Positions 16,805-27,117 of a stretch of 64,000 nt of DNA are shown here, piece after piece. Position numbers and translations under genes: made by a program. The notes beneath the pieces were generated by a model. It made no database searches. It had not been told where the DNA came from and worked only from the letters and a program-made list of their open reading frames with translations. Every line of letters begins with the position of its first letter. The stretch's first letter is position 1. This stretch comes from Pelorhabdus rhamnosifermentans (GTDB taxonomy: Bacteria; Bacillota; Negativicutes; UMGS1260): NCBI RefSeq assembly GCF_018835585.1, contig NZ_JAHGVE010000003.1:62001-126000 (forward strand), read 5' to 3'.

Positions 16805-16898
16805 TATTTAGCAAACTTACTGAAAGGTAAGGGCGCAAAGCTATGGGTCTAAGGACGCGAGTCTATGATTGCCAGGTTGCCGCTTCCTTTTGGCAGCG
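16805..16898 (+). ncRNA. Cyclic-di-GMP-I (GEMM) riboswitch
   Basis: The conserved blocks occur in order: GCAAAC (16811), GAAA tetraloop, GGGCGCAAAGCTATGGGTCTAA (starting 16831, the hallmark of the class, here with its central CGCAAAGC), and the receptor-side GCCAGGTTGCCGC (16871-16883). A G stands directly before the first CAAA, the base I believe contacts the ligand in c-di-GMP binders. The aptamer lies in the leader of cheY and ends at a terminator hairpin. It would make chemotaxis gene expression respond to c-di-GMP. Confidence 0.88.
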
Positions 16899-16902
16899 AT
16901 TA

Positions 16903-16938
16903 AGCACCTAGCATATTTATGCCCAGGTGTTATTTTTT
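16903..16938 (+). terminator. Terminator in the riboswitch expression platform
   Basis: AGCACCT and GCAT pair with ATGC and AGGTGTT across a short loop (16903-16929) and are followed by ATTTTTTTA. It lies directly after the aptamer and 70 bp before cheY, so ligand binding probably sets read-through. Whether ligand switches it on or off cannot be decided by eye. Confidence 0.75.
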
Positions 16939-17008
16939 TACTTTGAAGTCGGATCAAAGTGTTCAGTCAATTTCATTGTTAAAAAAGTAATGAAAGAAGG
17001 TTGATGGT

Positions 17009-17371
17009 GTGAAAAAGGTATTAATTGTGGATGATATGTCTTTTATGCGGTTTGCTCTTAGAAAGTTGCTTGAAAAGAACGAATATGAAGTTATTGGAGA
17101 GGCTAAAGACGGTGAAGAGGCAATAAAAAAATATGCCCAATACAAGCCTGATATTGTAACAATGGATATTACTATGCCTAAAATGTCGGGGATAGAGGCA
17201 TTAAAAGATATTTTGCAACAAGATCCTCAAGCTAAGATTGTGATGGTATCGGCGATGGGGCAAACAAGTTATGTAAAAGAAGCACTTGTGAATGGTGCGA
17301 AATATTTTATTGTGAAGCCATTTAAGGAAGACAAAGTGATAGAGACCCTACAAAAAGTTTCTGCCTTGTAA
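17009..17371 (+). CDS. cheY: CheY-type response regulator
   Basis: A single receiver domain of 120 residues. The acidic pair is D8-D9 (LIVDDMSFMR), the phosphorylated Asp is D53 in VTMDITMPKMSG, the switch Ser lies in MVSAMGQ and the conserved Lys in FIVKPFKED. In chemotaxis CheA phosphorylates it and it acts on a motor or other output. It starts at GTG 17009 with AGAAGG upstream; no better ATG exists. It is the first gene after the riboswitch. No output domain is present and no flagellar gene lies in the window, so the target machine cannot be named. Confidence 0.93.
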   Translation: MKKVLIVDDMSFMRFALRKLLEKNEYEVIGEAKDGEEAIKKYAQYKPDIVTMDITMPKMSGIEALKDILQQDPQAKIVMVSAMGQTSYVKEALVNGAKYFIVKPFKEDKVIETLQKVSAL

Positions 17372-17397
17372 AAGCGCAAACCCAAGGGGGAATTATA

Positions 17398-19440
17398 ATG
17401 TCAGATGATCAAACATTGGAACCGATGCTTGATATGTATTTGTTTGAAACGGGGCAACTGCTAGAGCAATTGGAACAAATAATATTAAGCAATGAAAAAT
17501 CTGATAGATATGATCTCACAAGTATTGACGAAATATTCAGGATAATACACACCATTAAAGGTGCATCAGGAATGATGATGTTTGACAATATTGCTATACT
17601 TACCCACTCTATCGAAGATGTATTTTTTTATCTGCGCGAAGTTAAACCATCCAATGTTGATTTCATTAAACTATCAGATCTACTTTTAGCGGGTGTTGAT
17701 TTTATAAAAGACGGATTGGAAAATGTTAGAGAGGGTGGCAAGGCTGACAATGATGTGTCTTTATTAGATACTACTATCAAAAATTATTTGGAAGCATTGA
17801 AACAAGTGAATCCGGATAGTGTGAAAACAGCTAAGACCGAGAGTGTATCTGTTGGAAAACAGAGCTTTTTCCAGGCTACAATATTTTTTGAAGCTGGCTG
17901 CGAAATGGAGAATATCAGGGCCTATACCATATTGGACAACTTAAAAAACATTGTCCAAAACATTGAATATATACCGGACAATATTATGGAAGAAGATGCA
18001 ACAGCCGAGATTATTCGCAAAGAAGGATTCAAACTATCTTTTTCAACGGAACATTCACGTAAAGAGATTGAGGCTGTTCTGAGCAATACCATCTTGCTTC
18101 GGGATTTTGAACTCGAAGAGATGCAGGTTCCTGATGAGGAGAATTCAGTTCAGCACAAGCAGATCATACTAGAAGATCAAGCGGACAAAATTCTAGTGAA
18201 GAAAGAACAATCTTCTGAAGTTCGAGATAAAGAGAATTTTAGCGTAGGTCACCAAAGTATGATTAGTGTGGATGTTATCAAATTGGATAAGCTTATGGAT
18301 TTGGTTGGAGAATTGGTCATTTCAGAAGCAATGGTAACGCAAAATCCCGATTTGAAGGGATTAGTGCTTGATAATTTTAGTAAAGCGGCTCGGCAGTTGG
18401 GAAAGATTACTGGTGACATCCAGGACACGGTAATGTCGATACGCATGGTACCGCTGACGACAACTTTCCATAAAATGTATAGGATTGTTCGCGATATGTG
18501 CAAGAAGCTTCATAAAGAAGTACAGCTGGAATTAGTTGGGGAAGCTACGGAAGTTGATAAAAACATTATTGAGCATATTGCCGATCCTCTCATGCATTTG
18601 ATTCGAAATGCAGTTGACCACGGTATTGAGTGTAGTGAAGAAAGAGTGGCAGCAGGAAAGCGGGCGGATGGCAAGATCACACTGGAAGCGAAGAATGCTG
18701 GTAATGACGTGTTTATTCTTATAAAAGATGATGGTCGTGGACTGGATAAGGAAAAGATACTGCAGCGAGCGAGAGAAAACGGGTTGATACGTAAACTTGA
18801 AAGTGAGTTGACTGATAAGGAAATTTTTTCTTTTGTCTTTGCCCCTGGTTTCTCGACGAATAAGGAAGTAACTGAATTTTCCGGCCGAGGCGTGGGTATG
18901 GATGTAGTGATCAAAAATGTCAATAGTATTGGCGGCGTTGTATTAATTGATAGCAATCCCGGTATGGGAACGACCATTACTTTAAAAATTCCCCTTACAC
19001 TTGCTATTGTTGACGGCATGACGATCAGTGTGGGGGATGCTCGTTATACTGTTCCGATTACTGCGATAAAAGAGTCATTTAAAGCCAAGGAAAGTCATCT
19101 TGTAGTTGATCCTGATGGTAATGAAATGATCATGATAAGAGGACAATGTTATCCCATACTCCGAATCCATCGGATATTCAAAGTAAACACTACTATTACT
19201 CGTTTTACAGATGGGATCATTATTATGGTAGAAAACGAAAGTAAACTATTTTGTCTCTTTGCGGATGAACTGATTGGCGAGCAACAAGTGGTTGTAAAAG
19301 CCTTGCCGTCTTATATTAAGAACATTCGGCACGTGGAAGGATTGGCAGGCTGTACTTTACTTGGCGACGGGAGTATCAGTTTAATCCTGGACATAAGCGG
19401 CTTAATGCAACGAGCTAGTTCAAATGGCGTCGATGGGTAG
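17398..19440 (+). CDS. cheA: Chemotaxis histidine kinase CheA
   Basis: A 680-residue CheA. P1: His51 in [14 protein letters not shown] accepts phosphate. A weaker P2-like region covers about 155-245. P3 dimerisation begins [23 protein letters not shown]4 has [19 protein letters not shown] and [12 protein letters not shown]-binding boxes. P5, the CheW-like docking domain, follows [14 protein letters not shown] to the C-terminus. All catalytic elements look intact. It phosphorylates CheY and CheB in response to receptors. CAAGGGGG precedes the ATG by 7 nt and cheY ends 26 bp upstream. The stop lies inside the longest possible frame of the next gene. Confidence 0.96.
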   Translation: MSDDQTLEPMLDMYLFETGQLLEQLEQIILSNEKSDRYDLTSIDEIFRIIHTIKGASGMMMFDNIAILTHSIEDVFFYLREVKPSNVDFIKLSDLLLAGVDFIKDGLENVREGGKADNDVSLLDTTIKNYLEALKQVNPDSVKTAKTESVSVGKQSFFQATIFFEAGCEMENIRAYTILDNLKNIVQNIEYIPDNIMEEDATAEIIRKEGFKLSFSTEHSRKEIEAVLSNTILLRDFELEEMQVPDEENSVQHKQIILEDQADKILVKKEQSSEVRDKENFSVGHQSMISVDVIKLDKLMDLVGELVISEAMVTQNPDLKGLVLDNFSKAARQLGKITGDIQDTVMSIRMVPLTTTFHKMYRIVRDMCKKLHKEVQLELVGEATEVDKNIIEHIADPLMHLIRNAVDHGIECSEERVAAGKRADGKITLEAKNAGNDVFILIKDDGRGLDKEKILQRARENGLIRKLESELTDKEIFSFVFAPGFSTNKEVTEFSGRGVGMDVVIKNVNSIGGVVLIDSNPGMGTTITLKIPLTLAIVDGMTISVGDARYTVPITAIKESFKAKESHLVVDPDGNEMIMIRGQCYPILRIHRIFKVNTTITRFTDGIIIMVENESKLFCLFADELIGEQQVVVKALPSYIKNIRHVEGLAGCTLLGDGSISLILDISGLMQRASSNGVDG

Positions 19441-19483
19441 TAAGGCTGGCGTTGCCCATACATTTGCGATTAGGAGTGATATC

Positions 19484-21304
19484 ATGTTGAAAAAAAGCTT
19501 GACTGCAAAAATATTGACCGGCTTTTTTGTGGTGGTCTTTATCAGCTTGGTTGCCTCTGGAATTACGATTTATGATTTGATGCAGAACATCCAAGAAATG
19601 AAAATTATTGAAGCTCAAAGAATGCCGCTAATAGGAAAATCCGCCGATAATGCTTTTAATGCGGCTAATCGTGGGATCGTCTTCCGTGATTATTTGATGA
19701 CAGGTGACGAGAATGCTCTACAAGCATTTGAAAAGTTGGAAAGTCGTAATCGTCAGCTCGAAAAAGAGTTACATGATGCTGCTCTGACTGAAGTGGGGCG
19801 CCAAATGATACAACAAGTGGAAGAACTCGACAACAGTTATACGGAAACTGCAAAGAAAGTAATTAATTTGAAAAAAGCAGGGAAAGACCAGGAAGCGGTG
19901 CAGGTGAATCTTGTTGAAGCAGCGCCACAGAACAAAGCATTGATCAACCAGTTGGAGAAATATCAGGAATTTCGCACGCAGCAAATGAATGCAGATTTTA
20001 AAAGCATGGTGGATGAGCAAAGTAAGATAATGTGGTTAGTGATTATTTTCGGCGTAGCGGCCTTAGGAGCCGGAGCTGTTATTGCGGTCTTTACTGCAAG
20101 GGCGATTGCCAAACCGGTTAAAGCATTGACTGAAGCGGCAGATAAACTTGCTGTAGGGGACGTGAATGTAAATGTTGAGGTTACAACGCAGGACGAAATA
20201 GGATTTCTTATGCAGTCATTCGATAAAATGGTAGACAGCATACGTGAACAGGCGGTTATTATTGAAAAAGTTGCAGAAGGTGACCTGACGGTGCAAGTAA
20301 AGGTAAGATCAGAGAATGATTTGTTAGGTAAGAAGCTAGGCGAAATGATAAAAAGGAATAATCAAATTCTTGGTGATATCAATTTTGCAGCAGAGCAGGT
20401 GGCTGCTGGTTCACAGCAAATTGCCGCGTCAGGGGAGGCGCTGTCGCAGGGATCCACCGAGCAGGCCAGTTCGATTGAGGAAATTACCGCATCGATGACG
20501 CAGGTAGCTGCCCAGACTAAGCTAAATGCAGTGAATGCCAATCAGGCCAATGAACTGTCTACGGCTGTTGAAGGAAAAGCTGTAGAAGGGAAAAGCCAAA
20601 TGCAAGACATGGTCAAAGCCATGGCGGAAATCAACGAATCGTCGGCCAATATCTCCAAGATTATAAAAGTCATCGATGAAATTGCGTTTCAAACTAATAT
20701 TCTAGCTCTGAATGCCGCAGTGGAAGCAGCCAGAGCCGGCCAGCATGGCAAAGGATTTGCTGTGGTGGCGGAAGAGGTCAGGAATCTAGCCGCCCGGAGT
20801 GCCGATGCGGCGAAGGAAACAACAGCGATGATCGAAGGATCAATTAAAAAGGTAGATTCAGGGACTAAAATAGCCAACGAAACATCAGAGGCATTGAATG
20901 GAATTGTCGACGGGGTAGCGCAAGTAGCGATACTTGTAGGTGATATTGCGGGTGCTTCCAATGAACAGGCTACGGCGATATCTCAGGTGAACCAGGCGAT
21001 TGCTCAGGTGTCTCAAGTGGTACAAACTAACTCTGCAACGGCTGAGGAAAGCGCATCGTCGAGTGAAGAATTATCTAGTCAGGCGGAAGTTTTAAAAAAT
21101 AATGTTTCCAAATTTAAATTGAAGCAAATGAACAAGTTTCAGGGGGGCGAAAATCTCAGTCCGGAAGTTTTACGGACCATTGAGATGATGCTAGACAAAA
21201 AACAGCAGGAATCCAAGTCCGAAGAAAGGTCAGCCAAGCACGAACCCATGTTGACTGCAAGGACTAAAATTGTTCTTGACGATAACGAATTTGACAAGTA
21301 CTAG
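19484..21304 (+). CDS. Methyl-accepting chemotaxis protein, first copy
   Basis: A 606-residue transmembrane receptor. A first membrane helix ([18 protein letters not shown]), a four-helix-bundle sensor of about 170 residues outside the membrane, a second helix ([21 protein letters not shown]), then two HAMP-like stretches and the long coiled-coil signalling domain whose tip reads [20 protein letters not shown] and [12 protein letters not shown]. The start at 19484 follows TTAGGAG; an upstream frame overlapping cheA lacks support. Residues of the signalling half are nearly identical to the second receptor at 21827. Ligand unknown; the variable sensor half differs between the two. Confidence 0.94.
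   Translation: MLKKSLTAKILTGFFVVVFISLVASGITIYDLMQNIQEMKIIEAQRMPLIGKSADNAFNAANRGIVFRDYLMTGDENALQAFEKLESRNRQLEKELHDAALTEVGRQMIQQVEELDNSYTETAKKVINLKKAGKDQEAVQVNLVEAAPQNKALINQLEKYQEFRTQQMNADFKSMVDEQSKIMWLVIIFGVAALGAGAVIAVFTARAIAKPVKALTEAADKLAVGDVNVNVEVTTQDEIGFLMQSFDKMVDSIREQAVIIEKVAEGDLTVQVKVRSENDLLGKKLGEMIKRNNQILGDINFAAEQVAAGSQQIAASGEALSQGSTEQASSIEEITASMTQVAAQTKLNAVNANQANELSTAVEGKAVEGKSQMQDMVKAMAEINESSANISKIIKVIDEIAFQTNILALNAAVEAARAGQHGKGFAVVAEEVRNLAARSADAAKETTAMIEGSIKKVDSGTKIANETSEALNGIVDGVAQVAILVGDIAGASNEQATAISQVNQAIAQVSQVVQTNSATAEESASSSEELSSQAEVLKNNVSKFKLKQMNKFQGGENLSPEVLRTIEMMLDKKQQESKSEERSAKHEPMLTARTKIVLDDNEFDKY
20376..21304 (+). repeat. 929-bp direct repeat, copy A (MCP signalling domain)
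   Basis: Matches 22623-23551 at a constant offset of 2247 bp with no insertion or deletion and only scattered, often third-position, changes. Upstream of it the two receptors differ strongly. Confidence 0.93.
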
Positions 21305-21335
21305 ACAATTTGCGGTTTAAGAAAGGAGCTGTATT

Positions 21336-21830
21336 ATGGCCGAGGTGGTAGGAAATGATTTGGAACTAGATGATACACAAAAGGATAAATTCTTAACTTT
21401 TTCCTTGGGGTCGGAGGTCTACGGAATTGAAATTAGGTTTGTCACAGAAATCATCGGTATGCAGTCAGTCACCGAAGTTCCTGACCTACCGGGATATGTG
21501 AAAGGGATCATTAACTTAAGAGGCAAAATCATTCCTGTTATTGATGTAAGGCTACGGTTTAAAAAAATGCCGAGAGAATATGATAGTCGGACGTGCATCA
21601 TTGTTATTGAGATAAAAGAAGTAGCAGTAGGTCTTATTGTTGATACGGTGGCAGAAGTGTTGTCCATTCCTGAGCAGGATTTAGCTTCTCCTCCAAAGAT
21701 TAACAGCAGTTATCATCAGCGCTTTACCCAAGCAATCGGAAAAGTGGGAAATGACATAAAGTTAATCCTTGATTGCGACAGGCTACTAAGTGATGATGAA
21801 ATGGCGAAATTAAAGGAGGAGTCAAAATGA
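21336..21830 (+). CDS. cheW: Chemotaxis adaptor CheW
   Basis: A 164-residue CheW. After a short acidic leader the SH3-like fold begins [23 protein letters not shown], with [28 protein letters not shown], the classical CheW signature, and [19 protein letters not shown]. It links receptors to CheA P5. AAAGGAG precedes the ATG by 7 nt. Its TGA overlaps the ATG of the next receptor, so the two are translationally coupled. It is the only cheW in the window and sits between two receptor genes. Confidence 0.95.
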   Translation: MAEVVGNDLELDDTQKDKFLTFSLGSEVYGIEIRFVTEIIGMQSVTEVPDLPGYVKGIINLRGKIIPVIDVRLRFKKMPREYDSRTCIIVIEIKEVAVGLIVDTVAEVLSIPEQDLASPPKINSSYHQRFTQAIGKVGNDIKLILDCDRLLSDDEMAKLKEESK

Positions 21831-23551
21831 ATTGGTTTCAGAATTTAAAAATCGCTAAAAAATTGACTGTTGCGTTTCTTTGTGCTGCTGTGATTGCCGC
21901 AATTGTCGGTTTGATTGGTGTAGTAAATCTTTATAAAGTGGCTCAGGCCGATACTGCATTGTATGAAAACGATACAGTGCCGCTGGCACAAATGGGAAAT
22001 ATTACGGAGGCTTATCAAAGAAGTCGGGTAAATGTCCGAGATGTTATAATGAATAAGGATGCTGTAATTAAATCCGAAAATATAAAACAATTTTCGGCAC
22101 GCATCAACGAAATAAAAGAAGAACGCGCTAATATTGGAAATACGATGATTACTGACGAAGGTCAGAAATTGCTCAAAACCGTCGATGCCACGATTACCGA
22201 ATATGAGCCTTTTGCAAAAAAAATTTTTGTATTAGATCAGGCCGGACAAAGTGAACAAGCCGATCAATTGATGCAAACGGACGGTATTCGTATAGCGAAT
22301 AATTTTACAGATATTTTCAATCAGCTAAAAGATCTGAAGGTAAAGGCGGCAAAACAAAGAGCGATTACCAATAAGGAAGCTGCACAGCAAGCTATGATTA
22401 TGATGATTGTTTTTGTCGTCATCGGAGTCATGATATCCGTAAGTTTTGGCATCTATGTAGCGCGAAGCATCTCTCGGCCTGTGAGTAGAGTGGTTGAAGC
22501 GGCCAGTAAAATAGCCACAGGTGATCTTAATGTCACAGTGAATGTACATATGAAGGATGAAGTCGGAATGCTGGCGCAGTCATTTAATAATATGGCGGAA
22601 CATATCAACCTGGCGATGATGAATATCAATTTTGCAGCAGAGCAAGTGGCTGCCGGTTCACAGCAAATTGCCGCGTCAGGGGAGGCGCTGTCGCAGGGAT
22701 CCACCGAGCAGGCCAGTTCGATTGAGGAAATTACCGCATCGATGACGCAGGTAGCTGCCCAGACTAAGCAGAATGCAGTGAATGCCAATCAGGCCAATGA
22801 ATTGTCGATGTCTGTTAAAGGTAAGGCTGTAGAAGGAAAAGATCAAATGCAGGGCATGGTCAAGGCCATGGCGGAAATCAACGAATCGTCGGCCAATATC
22901 TCCAAGATTATCAAGGTCATTGATGAAATTGCGTTTCAAACCAATATTTTAGCTTTGAATGCCGCAGTGGAAGCAGCCAGAGCCGGCCAGCATGGCAAAG
23001 GATTTGCTGTGGTGGCGGAAGAGGTCAGGAATCTAGCCGCCCGGAGTGCCGATGCGGCGAAGGAAACAACAGCGATGATTGAAGGATCAATTAAAAAGGT
23101 GGATTCAGGGACTAAAATAGCCAACGAAACGTCAGAGGCATTGAATGGAATTGTCGACGGGGTAGCGCAAGTAGCGATACTTGTAGGTGATATTGCGGGT
23201 GCTTCCAATGAACAGGCTACGGCGATATCTCAGGTGAACCAGGCGATTGCTCAGGTGTCTCAAGTGGTACAAACTAACTCTGCAACGGCCGAGGAAAGTG
23301 CATCGTCGAGTGAAGAATTATCTAGTCAGGCGGAAGTTTTGAAAAATAATGTTTCCAAATTTAAATTAAAGCAAACGAACAAGTTTCAGGGGGAAGAAAA
23401 TCTCAGTCCGGAAGTTTTACGGGCGATTGAGATGAGGTTAGGCAAAAAGCAGCAAGAATCCAGGCCAGAAAGAAAATCAGCCATGCATGAACCACAGCTG
23501 ACGTCAAAGACCCAAATTATTCTTGATGACAATGAATTTGACAAGTACTAA
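21827..23551 (+). CDS. Methyl-accepting chemotaxis protein, second copy
   Basis: A 574-residue receptor with membrane helix one ([21 protein letters not shown]), a four-helix-bundle sensor domain, helix two ([23 protein letters not shown]), one HAMP and the signalling coiled coil. It lacks the second HAMP-like stretch of the first copy, which explains the shorter length. From the end of HAMP onward it is nearly identical in DNA to the first receptor. AGGAGG in the cheW tail serves as its ribosome site and its ATG overlaps the cheW stop. The sensor half is unlike copy one, so the pair probably detects different signals but drives the same CheA. Confidence 0.94.
   Translation: MNWFQNLKIAKKLTVAFLCAAVIAAIVGLIGVVNLYKVAQADTALYENDTVPLAQMGNITEAYQRSRVNVRDVIMNKDAVIKSENIKQFSARINEIKEERANIGNTMITDEGQKLLKTVDATITEYEPFAKKIFVLDQAGQSEQADQLMQTDGIRIANNFTDIFNQLKDLKVKAAKQRAITNKEAAQQAMIMMIVFVVIGVMISVSFGIYVARSISRPVSRVVEAASKIATGDLNVTVNVHMKDEVGMLAQSFNNMAEHINLAMMNINFAAEQVAAGSQQIAASGEALSQGSTEQASSIEEITASMTQVAAQTKQNAVNANQANELSMSVKGKAVEGKDQMQGMVKAMAEINESSANISKIIKVIDEIAFQTNILALNAAVEAARAGQHGKGFAVVAEEVRNLAARSADAAKETTAMIEGSIKKVDSGTKIANETSEALNGIVDGVAQVAILVGDIAGASNEQATAISQVNQAIAQVSQVVQTNSATAEESASSSEELSSQAEVLKNNVSKFKLKQTNKFQGEENLSPEVLRAIEMRLGKKQQESRPERKSAMHEPQLTSKTQIILDDNEFDKY
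22623..23551 (+). repeat. 929-bp direct repeat, copy B (MCP signalling domain)
   Basis: Partner of 20376-21304. The high DNA identity, including silent positions, points to recent duplication or ongoing gene conversion. Confidence 0.93.
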
Positions 23552-23608
23552 TGAAGATATATTTCCGTTTTTGGCAATTTATTTGTATACTTTGAAAGGC
23601 GACAGTCC

Positions 23609-24424
23609 ATGGAATTATTAACGGATCAGGAATTTAATGAACTTGTCCAGTTTGTTAAGCAAAATTACGGAATTAATTTAGCTCAGAAAAGAACATTAGT
23701 ATATGGACGTTTACATCACTATATGGTGCAAAGTGGTTTCAATAGTTTTTCCGAATATTTTCGATATATTGTTAGTGATCATACGGGTAAGGCCGGAAGT
23801 ATTCTTTTGGACAAGCTTACTACAAATCATACCTATTTTTTGCGCGAACCCAAGCATTTTGAGTTCTTGGAGCAAGAGGTATTGCCCTATCTTAGTAAAG
23901 TTGAGGCTAAACACAAGGATCTACGACTATGGAGCGCAGGATGTTCTACAGGGGAAGAGCCATATACTTTGGCAATGCTTATTGATAATTTTTTTGGATC
24001 AAACAAGGTAGGGTGGGACACAAAGATTTTGGCTACCGATATTTCTACGGCAGCGTTGAAAAAGGCCCAGGCCGCTATGTATTCTAGCGATTTGTTGAAA
24101 ACGCTCCCTAAAAACTGGCAGACACGATATTTTTGTAAGGTCGACGAAGAATTTAGCGTTCTTACCAAGCGAATCCGGGAGGAAGTCATATTTCGGCGGT
24201 TTAATCTTATGAACGCAGCGTTTCCCTTTAAGAAAAAATTTCACCTTATTTTTTGCCGTAACGTCATGATTTATTTTGATGCTGAAACTAGGCAGGAACT
24301 AGTCAATCGCTTTTATGATAATATGGAACGAGGGGGCTACTTGTTTATTGGTCACTCTGAATCCTTGAATCGCCATGAAAGCAAATATCAATTTGTTGCA
24401 CCTGCTGTTTACAGAAAGGAATAA
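23609..24424 (+). CDS. cheR: Chemotaxis receptor methyltransferase CheR
   Basis: A 271-residue CheR. The N-terminal helical domain (about 1-85) contains RTLVYGRLHHYM; the SAM-binding Rossmann domain begins LRLWSAGCSTGEEPYTLAMLI and includes KILATDISTAALKKA, IIFCRNVMIYF-type motif LIFCRNVMIYFD and GGYLFIGHSESL. It methylates glutamates on the receptors using S-adenosylmethionine. AAAGGCG precedes the ATG. It is followed after 5 bp by cheB, giving the paired adaptation enzymes. No tetratricopeptide or other fused domain is present. Confidence 0.95.
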   Translation: MELLTDQEFNELVQFVKQNYGINLAQKRTLVYGRLHHYMVQSGFNSFSEYFRYIVSDHTGKAGSILLDKLTTNHTYFLREPKHFEFLEQEVLPYLSKVEAKHKDLRLWSAGCSTGEEPYTLAMLIDNFFGSNKVGWDTKILATDISTAALKKAQAAMYSSDLLKTLPKNWQTRYFCKVDEEFSVLTKRIREEVIFRRFNLMNAAFPFKKKFHLIFCRNVMIYFDAETRQELVNRFYDNMERGGYLFIGHSESLNRHESKYQFVAPAVYRKE

Positions 24425-24429
24425 AGACT

Positions 24430-25458
24430 GTGATTCGTGTTAAGAAGATAAAGGTTTTGGTAGTCGATGATTCACTTATTTTCAGGGAAACTTTAGCGCA
24501 AAAAATTGCCCAGGATGCATTCATCGAAGTCGTGGCAACCGCGTCTGACGCGTATATGGCTAGGGATAAAATTTTAGAATTTGAGCCTGATGTGATGACA
24601 TTGGATGTCGAGATGCCTCGAATGAACGGGATTGAATTTTTACGAAAGCTTATACCGCAATATCCGATTGCGGTTGTTGTGGTCAGTTCATTGGGCGAAA
24701 ACGTTTTAGATGCCTTGAATGCGGGTGCGGTTGATTTTGTGACTAAGCCGGATTTGCGAAGTAGTCGTGGGATTGATGCGTTTGTCAATGAACTAATCGT
24801 TAAAATCAAAATTGCTTCATCGGCTAAGGTAATGCTACGTAAAAATTTGACTAGTCCTGTATCAGTTGCCAGAAGAGAGGGGTTAGTTAAACGAAATGGC
24901 ATCATCGCTATGGGGGCCTCAACAGGTGGAACAGAAGCGATTGCCGCAGTATTAAAAAGGCTCCCTGTCAATATGCCGGGTATCGTCATTGTGCAACACA
25001 TGCCAGCCGGTTTTACTGCTATGTATGCCAATCGCCTAAATAATGCGTGTCCGTTTGAAGTGAAGGAAGCGAAAACAGGCGACTTGGTACTGCCGGGCCG
25101 TGTTTTGATTGCCGCCGGTGATTACCATATGCGTGTCAAGCGGGGCGCTCATGAGTATAGTGTTGAGTGCTTTCTTGGTGAAAGGGTGAACGGTCATTGC
25201 CCGTCAGTAGATGTATTATTCGAATCGGTTGCCCAGGAAGTTGGCCGTAATGCCATTGGTATTATTTTGACAGGTATGGGTTATGACGGGGCGAAAGGGT
25301 TGCTTTCAATGAAAAAAAACGGTGCAAGAACGATTGGGCAGGATGAAGCCAGTTCCATTGTCTATGGTATGCCAAAAGTTGCTTTTAATATTGGAGCCGT
25401 GGAAAGACAGGCATCGCTAGCAGCTATTCCACAAGTGCTCTGCTCTTTACTGGGCTAG
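24430..25458 (+). CDS. cheB: Chemotaxis methylesterase CheB
   Basis: A 342-residue protein: an N-terminal receiver (VLVVDDSLIFRE, phospho-Asp in MTLDVEMPRMNG, KPDLR) and a C-terminal methylesterase domain with catalytic Ser in IAMGASTGGTEAI, His in IVQHMPAGFT and Asp in GMGYDGAKG. It removes methyl groups from, and may deamidate, the receptors. It starts at GTG 24430, about 9 nt after AAAGGA. It is the last gene of the operon. No cheC or cheD accompanies it, so the adaptation system here is the simple CheR/CheB type. Confidence 0.95.
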   Translation: MIRVKKIKVLVVDDSLIFRETLAQKIAQDAFIEVVATASDAYMARDKILEFEPDVMTLDVEMPRMNGIEFLRKLIPQYPIAVVVVSSLGENVLDALNAGAVDFVTKPDLRSSRGIDAFVNELIVKIKIASSAKVMLRKNLTSPVSVARREGLVKRNGIIAMGASTGGTEAIAAVLKRLPVNMPGIVIVQHMPAGFTAMYANRLNNACPFEVKEAKTGDLVLPGRVLIAAGDYHMRVKRGAHEYSVECFLGERVNGHCPSVDVLFESVAQEVGRNAIGIILTGMGYDGAKGLLSMKKNGARTIGQDEASSIVYGMPKVAFNIGAVERQASLAAIPQVLCSLLG

Positions 25459-25568
25459 GTGATTTCTTACGAACTGTGTTTTCTAATTACAATAAGGGCT
25501 TGAATTTTGGAATAGGTTATTGAAATTCATGGTATTTTATGATTTTATTATTATTGTAATATGATATG

Positions 25569-25608
25569 AAAAAACCTTGGCCGATTTTGATATGGCTAAG
25601 GTTTTTTT
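25569..25608 (+). terminator. Terminator of the chemotaxis operon
   Basis: AAAAAACCTTGGCC (25569-25582) pairs with GGCTAAGGTTTTTT (25594-25607) with one G-T wobble, ending in a T run. It lies 110 bp after cheB. Confidence 0.85.
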
Positions 25609-25807
25609 ACATGGAAAGTTTCTTGTGCAATTTGCTAGCTGTTCATTTGGTAGTGCCACCAAAAAGCAATAGTTGTTCATTTTTAATGTTCAATATGTGT
25701 TAACCTTAGTACAAGTCAATGATACTTCTGGGATAATAACAGTAGTAGGTCTGAAGTTGACTGGCTATGATTGAAATAAACTTATGATGAGAGCGGGGGA
25801 CGAATAG

Positions 25808-27052
25808 ATGGATCGTCGTGTAGTAATTACTGGAATGGGCGCAGTTACATCTTTAGGCTTAGATGTGGAGTCATTTTGGCAGTCAATTAAAAATGGAAAA
25901 AATGGTATTAGTCCTATTGAAAGGATTGATGTAAGTGATTTGCCTACCAAGGTTGCGGCAGAAATAAAGGATTTTGATTCGAATAATTTTATTGAGAAAA
26001 AAGAGAGTAAGCGAACAGACCGGTTTTCCCAATATGCACTGGCAGCAGCTCAGATGGCTCTCGAAGACTCGCGGTTAGATCCGAGTAGAATAATGAATGA
26101 GGAAACGGTTGGTATGATCGTAGGTTCCGGAATTGGTGGTCTGGAAACTCTTGAGAATCAACATCGTATACTTTTAGAAAAGGGTGCAAACCGTGTTAGT
26201 CCTTTTATGGTATCCATGATGTTACCTAATATGGCAGCTGGAATGATCGCTATTAAGCTTGGTGTAAAAGGATTCGTAGAATGTGTCGTCTCTGCCTGCG
26301 CTTCATCTACAAACGCGATCGGTGATGCTTTTAAAGTCATTCAAAGAAATACGGCTGATGTGATGATTGCTGGTGGTGCTGAAGCGCCCATTACCCGCTT
26401 GGCTATGGCTGGCTTTTGCGCGAATAAAGCCATGACAACAAATCCAGATATTTATACGGCTTGCAGGCCTTTTGATCGTGACAGGGATGGATTTGTTATG
26501 GGAGAAGGGGCAGGGATGTTAATTCTAGAAGAACTTGATCATGCATTAGCGCGTGGGGCAAATATTATTGCAGAAATCGTAGGTTATGGTTGTACGAATG
26601 ATGCATATCATATTACAGCCGTTGCACCTGGCGGAGAAGGCGGTGCAAGGTGTATGAAACTCGCTTTGGCGGACGCTGCCATTCATCCTACGGATATTCA
26701 ATACATCAATGCTCACGGCACTTCAACGGAATTAAACGATAAAAGTGAGACAGCTGCAATAAAATCTGTTTTTGGGCAGCATGCCTACCAGCTCGCCGTA
26801 AGTTCTACTAAATCGATGACAGGTCACTTGTTAGGAGCTGCCGGAGCCATTGAGTCCATCATTACTGCCTTGGCAGTTAAAGAGGGATTTTTGCCGCCTA
26901 CCATTCATTATCGGAATTCTGATAATGAATGCGATCTGGATTATGTTCCAAATCAGGGGAGGCAGGCGGATATTACTTATGCCCTGACAAATTCTTTTGG
27001 ATTTGGCGGGCATAATGCAACACTGATTTTCAAGTCTTATCCATTTTTATAA
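25808..27052 (+). CDS. fabF: Beta-ketoacyl-ACP synthase II
   Basis: A 414-residue condensing enzyme. Catalytic Cys164 lies in [15 protein letters not shown], with His in [12 protein letters not shown] and the second His in [14 protein letters not shown]; the C-terminal glycine loop is [12 protein letters not shown]. It condenses malonyl-ACP with acyl-ACP in fatty acid elongation. GCGGGGG precedes the ATG by 7 nt. Unlike a housekeeping fabF it is alone, with no acyl carrier protein, fabD or fabG beside it, and is followed by an AraC-type regulator. It may be a second copy used under particular conditions or in a specialised acyl product. Confidence 0.93.
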   Translation: MDRRVVITGMGAVTSLGLDVESFWQSIKNGKNGISPIERIDVSDLPTKVAAEIKDFDSNNFIEKKESKRTDRFSQYALAAAQMALEDSRLDPSRIMNEETVGMIVGSGIGGLETLENQHRILLEKGANRVSPFMVSMMLPNMAAGMIAIKLGVKGFVECVVSACASSTNAIGDAFKVIQRNTADVMIAGGAEAPITRLAMAGFCANKAMTTNPDIYTACRPFDRDRDGFVMGEGAGMLILEELDHALARGANIIAEIVGYGCTNDAYHITAVAPGGEGGARCMKLALADAAIHPTDIQYINAHGTSTELNDKSETAAIKSVFGQHAYQLAVSSTKSMTGHLLGAAGAIESIITALAVKEGFLPPTIHYRNSDNECDLDYVPNQGRQADITYALTNSFGFGGHNATLIFKSYPFL

Positions 27053-27061
27053 GAATCCAAG

Positions 27062-27085
27062 AGATACTACTATAGTAGTCTTTTT
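27062..27085 (+). terminator. Short AT-rich terminator after fabF
   Basis: ACTAC-TATA-GTAGT (27066-27079) with weak outer pairs is followed by CTTTTT. The stem is short, so read-through into the AraC gene is likely. Confidence 0.45.
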
Positions 27086-27117
27086 AAAATGAATGAAACG
27101 GCAAGTAGGAGATTGGG

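Noticed and set aside
18510-19019. Long antisense frame of 169 codons inside cheA
   Set aside because: It lies fully within the CheA ATPase domain, has Ser/Ile-rich low-information composition and no start signal.
22936-23208. Antisense open frame of 90 codons, repeated at 20689-20961
   Set aside because: It is the mirror of the conserved receptor signalling domain; its conservation comes from the 929-bp repeat. No ribosome site or promoter faces it.
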